Positions 61,101 through 64,000 of a DNA stretch of 64,000 nucleotides are shown piece after piece; within the stretch, counting starts at the first letter, position 1, and each line of letters opens with the position of its first letter. The translations under genes were made by a program, and so were the position numbers. Source of the stretch: Caloramator quimbayensis (GTDB lineage Bacteria > Bacillota > Clostridia > Clostridiales > Caloramatoraceae); assembly GCF_900167605.1 (NCBI RefSeq), contig NZ_FUYH01000003.1, positions 1 through 64,000 of the forward strand, in the 5' to 3' direction. The notes under the pieces are model-generated. The model was not told the origin of the DNA. It saw nothing but the letters and a program-made list of their open reading frames with translations, and made no database searches.

Positions 61101-62340
61101 CGATGATATAATTGAATTCAGGCTTGTTGCTCATAATTTGGGCTCCTCCACAGCTTATAACGTTATTGTAGAGGATATTATATCATCCTACTTTGAATAT
61201 ACAGGAATTTATGATGCTCAATATGGTACAGTAAGCTATGATTCATCTACACAAAAAATAAAATGGATAATAGATGAAATTCCAATAAATACAGCTTTTA
61301 TATTAACCTTCCAAGTTAAAGTTGTAGGTGGAATACCCGCTGGAAACTCTACAAATGATTCTGCATTATTTGAATACAGTACAAATAATACAACACCAAT
61401 AACTTTTATTAACAACAAAACAAACATTGTAGTGCAGCTTTTCCCTGAAATAAAAGCAGTAAAAACTTCTAATATTTATTACACATCACTAAATGGGATA
61501 ATAAGATATACAGTAACCTTTACCCTCCCTAAGGGAACCAGTATATACAACGGACAGTTTACGGATTTTCTTCCTATAGGTCAAACCTACTTGGGAAATG
61601 CTACCCTTATGGGAATGCCTATAGAACCTGTTGAGGTTGATGCACAAAAGGTAGTATTCCCAGTTGTACCCTACTACTATGCTGAATTTGAAGATGAAAA
61701 CTTTAATTATGAATTCGATGTTAAAATAACCTCTGCAATAATAGACCCCATAACCCAGCTTGATGCACAGTATAATTATGCTTCTGGTGAGTGGTATTTT
61801 ACACCTTATGAAAAATCCTTAGGTATTTGTTCCTGCACATATATATACGTAACAGACAGCAACATAAGCCTTGTAAAGCAGCAGAAAAAAGCAGACTCCC
61901 CACAGGATTTTACTACAAATAATATAACAGGTTCCCTTCAGGAATTTGTAGAATATAAACTTATAGTTAAAAACAGCGGTCCAAACAAAATTTACAGCGT
62001 TAATGTAAAGGATATTCTATCACCAGATTTGAAGTTTATAGAAACTATATATGCAGAGGGTATTTTAATTCACACAGGAGAAGATAAGGATGGAACCATT
62101 TTAATAAATATAGATTCCATTGATGTAAGCTCTGAAAAGACATTTATATTTAAGATGCAAATATTAAAAAGAGCCTCTGGATTTATTGATAATTTAAGCT
62201 CACTATCCTTCAAACTTTCAAATCAATCACCTTATGTATTTGAAGGTATTATCTCTAATACTGTGAGAATAGATAATAAAGCATCAGGGAAAAGAGGAGT
62301 TTCTATAAAAAAGATAATTGAACTTAAAGAAAAGGAATAA
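55105..62340 (+). CDS. Giant DUF11-type repeat protein (2411 residues)
   Basis: Starts MPIIPADFLISQSPSPLKIV behind AAGGAGGATATA. No signal peptide, no TM segment, no LPxTG or S-layer anchor; the C-terminus is basic (KRGVSIKKIIELKEKE). The whole length is Ig-like DUF11 domains of about 130-150 residues. From about residue 730 on, two flavours alternate. Type A: (K)T..., GD.I.Y.I.VP.GT.AY, DTLP..Q.YVG.A. Type B: K.QRNYTK, D.I.Y.I...NNG...AYNV, D.LS..F, then W..G. Together they form a supermodule of about 285 residues, repeated about six times. Thr/Asn/Ser/Pro-rich and nearly Cys-free. Possible roles: spore surface (exosporium-like), or surface protein exported by another route. Confidence 0.85.
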   Translation: MPIIPADFLISQSPSPLKIVLGKSSSLSLSFSNISTLDRAYNLTANLIIPDGFSFVSSSIAPTQITNNLDGTITLNWINIKDLAPNEINYSITVEIKSDEYFRNTLLPVPFDIPVPNITSTATVDTLPRGDEDSGNIKISKTSISSIVPLRYNLIKKGPSKMPKGAGLIPSPSSRWPFTYTLILDNNTREASNITLIDNLPNGVRYLGNLTASGTDALSFLSPSIIVPSPPAPCSNYTIIDWGSKTLSAGSITTINFDCAIWDKYTQNCIENSGQKIPHKTPLINTAILDGLSGPVTSNLTTLAMDITIDKSVSSNITDVGTYNNFTLDYKVNQYNNTNSVVIEDTLPDGMQYISGSGSIPPSSVTVNPNGTTTIIWNLGNLAAGSTGSITFSSITLSNYINTNPVAANDSLTNKVNIDGLNSSSLKETPDNSSVTLTIKKPFIEKKVLAYYYNDGTLKPFNIASPLDLVEFYIKYDAQAIQSTQLNVEVDEYAPLNMGPLIPLSITYGGNLSGLFTPYTVSPNGIRWSLGNIPGGKYWTATFKVPVKSDTFMGVRNNLSKLAARNSESLSYSDRDQVEVKFGMPNIKFSKTVNGPNINAIQAGEVYTYTIKIENPQNGENITTDAFMMTLNDVIPNGLIYNGSYTVTGTGIYDAPTFIGQNVSMLIKKLGPNDSLTLTYDVLVTSSVVSGQLYINSAYLTSPYSQYDKSYQYPLGPFTASTALKTKRLSIKKTIAPPFVRIGDIATYILEVKIPKGTVAYNIKVTDTYKTPQQVYVGNATLNGAPISPTVTPPNVVFPTIPYIDATLNEVTLLYSFDIRVIDASHIPPYSENQINSAKVEWDIDSIGTHAIPEITSENLIVKTPNLTALKEQRNYTLNNSFRTVNLSFSIGDIIEYRITVTNNGLVPAYDSVITDALNPLFSFVIGSFSATLGTPSIAMNNITWSIPTLNQGQSATLTFRVLTLPGFAANSQTPNTASFIYNTNTNGYGKTYSGNSNTVNIVSPNLTLKKTSSLLLAEIGDDLEYTLTITIPYGTYAYSLRVRDTLPSGQIYLGPATRQEDGGSIVTVVPTISGQTITFPINPDLFAYPDTKTLIYKFKARVTSGNHNPPFTQTQQNQSRIDWAIEPGGGYVRNRTSNLNITVRAPNIIIKKEQKNYTKAGDYTQNPISANPEDIIYFKITIDSNGASPAYNIILDDILSDKFIYQSLISISHGSFNYTSGPPKKITWTIPVLNNGTTATLEFSVKIISPIAASSSITNKADSTYDSNDVNPVTYNASSNTTVINIPPLTIQKNADITQAKIGDEITYTITIPIPDGIIAYNLKITDVFPIKQQFVSFNHAPYTLIGNMLTYTETTNPVIGPALLTYTLKTKIIDGKTSYPYFETQTNNVSAVWNLSLTGPSSPVIYTSKDITVKSPHLIVEKLQRNATKGGDFTKDALLDIASGDEIQYKINITNNGASTAINVVTTDDLSSFLTFDSVIGTPVGTVNHPTTPAPDGTVTWSGFDLLVNETQILIFSCIINSSPTPGQAVQNKSETYYDTNTINPVTLGPEYSNIVQLNYAYPQITKTADKTSALVGDIIEYTINVTVPKGVKIYDVEINDTLLSQQSYIPYSLTKNDVPLGAITLDIPVETEIDATSDTVIIEYKFKASVDSIISPPQEAQTNNVTLNWKYTPLGPSGPEESSSVVVYVSNANINLTKSQKNYTKNPLSPFVTSDINADFLDIIYYELKIQNPNSYDLSNVIVSDILDSIYDFIEVIYIDTGTINFSLDTITWNVGILPSDTEYKAIIALKINKIGLSGYRIANIFYAEFSIKDADPIVVYGPLYSNIVYVVLSDILITKYASSNTVKVGDVFTYYIEIKVPLGTKAKDIIIKDTLPLKQVYVGPAQYDSTIIEPHLLDNEIIFNIPEIDASYEEKTVVLSFNVRVLEGNNSPPFTETQTNNVTATNIIDDKGTVGPLKTASLNVEVTRPYVFIPKSQRNITKGTGYTEDMISVNADDIIEFRLVAHNLGSSTAYNVIVEDIISSYFEYTGIYDAQYGTVSYDSSTQKIKWIIDEIPINTAFILTFQVKVVGGIPAGNSTNDSALFEYSTNNTTPITFINNKTNIVVQLFPEIKAVKTSNIYYTSLNGIIRYTVTFTLPKGTSIYNGQFTDFLPIGQTYLGNATLMGMPIEPVEVDAQKVVFPVVPYYYAEFEDENFNYEFDVKITSAIIDPITQLDAQYNYASGEWYFTPYEKSLGICSCTYIYVTDSNISLVKQQKKADSPQDFTTNNITGSLQEFVEYKLIVKNSGPNKIYSVNVKDILSPDLKFIETIYAEGILIHTGEDKDGTILINIDSIDVSSEKTFIFKMQILKRASGFIDNLSSLSFKLSNQSPYVFEGIISNTVRIDNKASGKRGVSIKKIIELKEKE

Positions 62341-62346
62341 AATTTA

Positions 62347-62398
62347 AGTGCCTATAATATGCTGTAAATCTTAGCAGTATTATAGGCACTACTTTTAA
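62347..62398 (+). terminator. Terminator of the DUF11-type gene
   Basis: AGTGCCTATAATA and TATTATAGGCACT are perfectly complementary with an 18-base loop, followed by a short T-rich tail, between convergent genes. Confidence 0.75.
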
Positions 62399-62428
62399 TC
62401 TATAAAAACTTTTTACAGTATAAATATT

Positions 62429-64000
62429 TTATTCTTCAACAGGGGCTTCTATAACCTTTTCTAAAACAGCCTCTTCAACTGGTTTTCCAACAAAGTATAC
62501 CATAAGACCTGTTATAGCAATTGCTAAAGGTAAAACAACATAAACAGGAATTCCAAGTCCTACTGGTATATATCCAAATATTACTGTTACTATTGCAATA
62601 GAAACTGAATACCAAAGCTGAGTCTTAGTATGATCCATATGGTCGCAGGCTGAACCCATTGAAGATAATATCGTTGTATCGGATATAGGTGAGCAGTGGT
62701 CACCAAATATTGCCCCGGTTAAAACTGCCCCAGCACACATTACAACATAAGACTGGTCAGGGGATATAGCGTATGCAAGTGGTATTGCAAGAGGCATTAA
62801 TATTCCCATAGTTCCATAGGAAGTACCTGTTGCAAAGGATATTATAGAACCCATTATAAATATAATTGACGGAAGTGAAAACTTTGGAATAGCATCAGAT
62901 AATATTGAAGTTAAAAATCTTGCTGTTCCAAGCTCCTTTATAACTCCGCTAAGTGACCAAGCAAGAAGAAGTATAACCCCTGTTATGATAAGGGATTTCA
63001 TACCCTGAATCCATGTGTCAATTGCTTCATTTAAACTAAACATCTTCTTAGATATTCCCATAATCATAGCAACTATGCAGGCAAAGAGTGCAGACTGAAA
63101 GAGAACAACACTGGCATCTGATGCACCAAAGGCTTCTCTTATAGCATTAAAGGATGCTGGAGCAGTTGTCAATAGATTTATAAGTTCCTTATCTTCTCCT
63201 GCCATAATCGCATTATATCCATTGTAATAAAATCCTGCAAAGGCACCTATAATCAAAACTCCTATTGGAATTACAGCATTCCAAATGCTTAATTTTATTC
63301 CTTCTTTTGGCTCAAGGCCTGTAGCTTCAGCTGAAACCATAGGCTTTGCATCATCTGACAATACCTTTCCCTCAAGTCTTGCTCTTCTTTCAGCTTTAAG
63401 CATAGGTCCAAATTCCCTTAAAAAAAGTGCAGTAAATGCTATAAACATTAAAATTAATATATTATAAAATCTGTAAGGTATTGTTGATACAAATATACCA
63501 TAGGCATTTACATCCTGCCCAATTCCAGCATAAGCATCTTTAATTAAGCTTATCTCATATCCTACCCAAGTTGATATAAGAGCAATACCAGCAATAGGTG
63601 CTGCTGTTGCATCAACTATGAATGCAAGCTTTTCTCTTGATATTTTAAGTTTATCTGTAACAGGTCTCATAATAGGACCAACAATAAGAGAGTTTGCATA
63701 GTCATCGAAGAAGACAAGTATACCCAAAAGCCATGTTATAAGCTGTGCACTTGAGGGTGTTTTAGCTTTTTTAGCAAGGCTTTCAGCAATTGCCCTTGCT
63801 CCTCCCATTTTAGATACTAAAGCTATAAGCCCTCCAATTGCAAGACATTGAAGTATAATACCTGCATTCCAAGGATCAGCAAGGCTTGATAGTATTCTTC
63901 CAACAAACATTAGAAAAGCCTGGAATAGTGCATTAAAAACATTGTTTCCGCTTATATTTAATAGAAAAGTTCCTGAAAGTACTCCAAGGGTCAGTGATAA
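62429..64000 (-). CDS. NhaC-family Na+/H+ antiporter, N-terminus outside window
   Basis: The frame is open to the right edge of the window, so the start lies beyond 64000; an internal ATG at 63910 is not the likely start because the upstream codons (LGVLSGTFLLNISGNNVFNA) still look like a TM protein. About 520 residues are visible with ten or more TM helices. LVFFDDYANSLIVGP, IVDATAAPIAGIAL, ATGTSYGTMGILMPLA and GAIFGDHCSPISDTTILSSM are the NhaC signatures. Exchanges sodium (or malate/lactate in relatives) for protons. C-terminal tail is rich in Glu and Val. Confidence 0.9.
   Translation of the reverse strand, partial: LSLTLGVLSGTFLLNISGNNVFNALFQAFLMFVGRILSSLADPWNAGIILQCLAIGGLIALVSKMGGARAIAESLAKKAKTPSSAQLITWLLGILVFFDDYANSLIVGPIMRPVTDKLKISREKLAFIVDATAAPIAGIALISTWVGYEISLIKDAYAGIGQDVNAYGIFVSTIPYRFYNILILMFIAFTALFLREFGPMLKAERRARLEGKVLSDDAKPMVSAEATGLEPKEGIKLSIWNAVIPIGVLIIGAFAGFYYNGYNAIMAGEDKELINLLTTAPASFNAIREAFGASDASVVLFQSALFACIVAMIMGISKKMFSLNEAIDTWIQGMKSLIITGVILLLAWSLSGVIKELGTARFLTSILSDAIPKFSLPSIIFIMGSIISFATGTSYGTMGILMPLAIPLAYAISPDQSYVVMCAGAVLTGAIFGDHCSPISDTTILSSMGSACDHMDHTKTQLWYSVSIAIVTVIFGYIPVGLGIPVYVVLPLAIAITGLMVYFVGKPVEEAVLEKVIEAPVEE

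Noticed and set aside
1..64000. tRNA or rRNA genes
   Set aside because: I looked for cloverleaf and GGTTCGA-type sequence by eye in the gaps and found none; a covariance search would be needed to be certain.

Overview
The window is about 30% G+C. Most genes sit on the minus strand behind strong GGAGG-type ribosome binding sites, with some GTG and TTG starts. The gene set is that of an anaerobic, amino-acid and sugar fermenting, probably spore-forming member of the Clostridia (Clostridiaceae; a Caloramator-like or Clostridium-like genome is my guess, not shown by the sequence). Pointers are four-subunit pyruvate:ferredoxin oxidoreductase, a branched-chain 2-oxoacid:ferredoxin oxidoreductase with Ptb-Buk, a CotF-like coat protein, a glmS ribozyme, a SAM-I riboswitch and CdaA/YbbR.

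Layout. 0-0.25 kb: the 3' end of an IS21-type istB. 0.3-8.2 kb (minus): a quinone and flavoprotein locus that resembles the flavin-based extracellular electron transfer (EET) locus known from Listeria. It has a type II NADH dehydrogenase with a membrane tail, a PplA-like lipoprotein with two FMN-binding domains, a second small FMN-binding lipoprotein, a polyprenyl synthase, a MenA/UbiA prenyltransferase, and a CitA/CitB-type two-component system inside the operon. 8.3-11.4 kb (plus): GlcT-type antiterminator, RAT/terminator leader, PTS glucose IICB and IIA. 11.4-14.8 kb: small membrane protein, CotF-like protein, phosphoesterase followed by a 39-codon ORF, and a secreted transglutaminase-like protein. 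15-18.2 kb: porCDAB operon. 18.3-21 kb: Psd, a [2Fe-2S] protein, a MerR regulator.

21-28.4 kb is an accessory, decaying stretch: a GNAT gene with a broken 5' end, a metallophosphoesterase fragment, an internally deleted DUF1848 gene, a frameshifted zinc-ribbon gene next to an intact-looking IS3-family element, a frameshifted methyltransferase, and a pair of 22/20/20-bp spaced repeat arrays flanking a pyrophosphatase-like gene. 28.4-36.5 kb returns to core genes: glmS with its ribozyme, glmM, CstA, and a Cache-PAS-GGDEF-HD-GYP protein. 36.6-39.5 kb (plus): SAM-I riboswitch and metNIQ.

39.5-46 kb (minus) is one operon, buk2-ptb-buk1-P-loop ATPase-vor(delta, alpha, beta, gamma). It would convert branched-chain 2-oxoacids to acyl-CoA, acyl-phosphate and ATP. 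46-49.7 kb: cdaA-ybbR-FAD dehydrogenase; the familiar cdaA-cdaR-glmM-glmS cluster is split here by about 16 kb. 49.9-55 kb: a coiled-coil membrane protein, an L,D-transpeptidase, an unknown protein, an ArsB/NhaD-type permease and a clostripain-family protease. 55.1-62.3 kb: a 2411-residue protein of alternating DUF11-like domains with no visible signal peptide or anchor. The window ends inside an NhaC-type antiporter gene.
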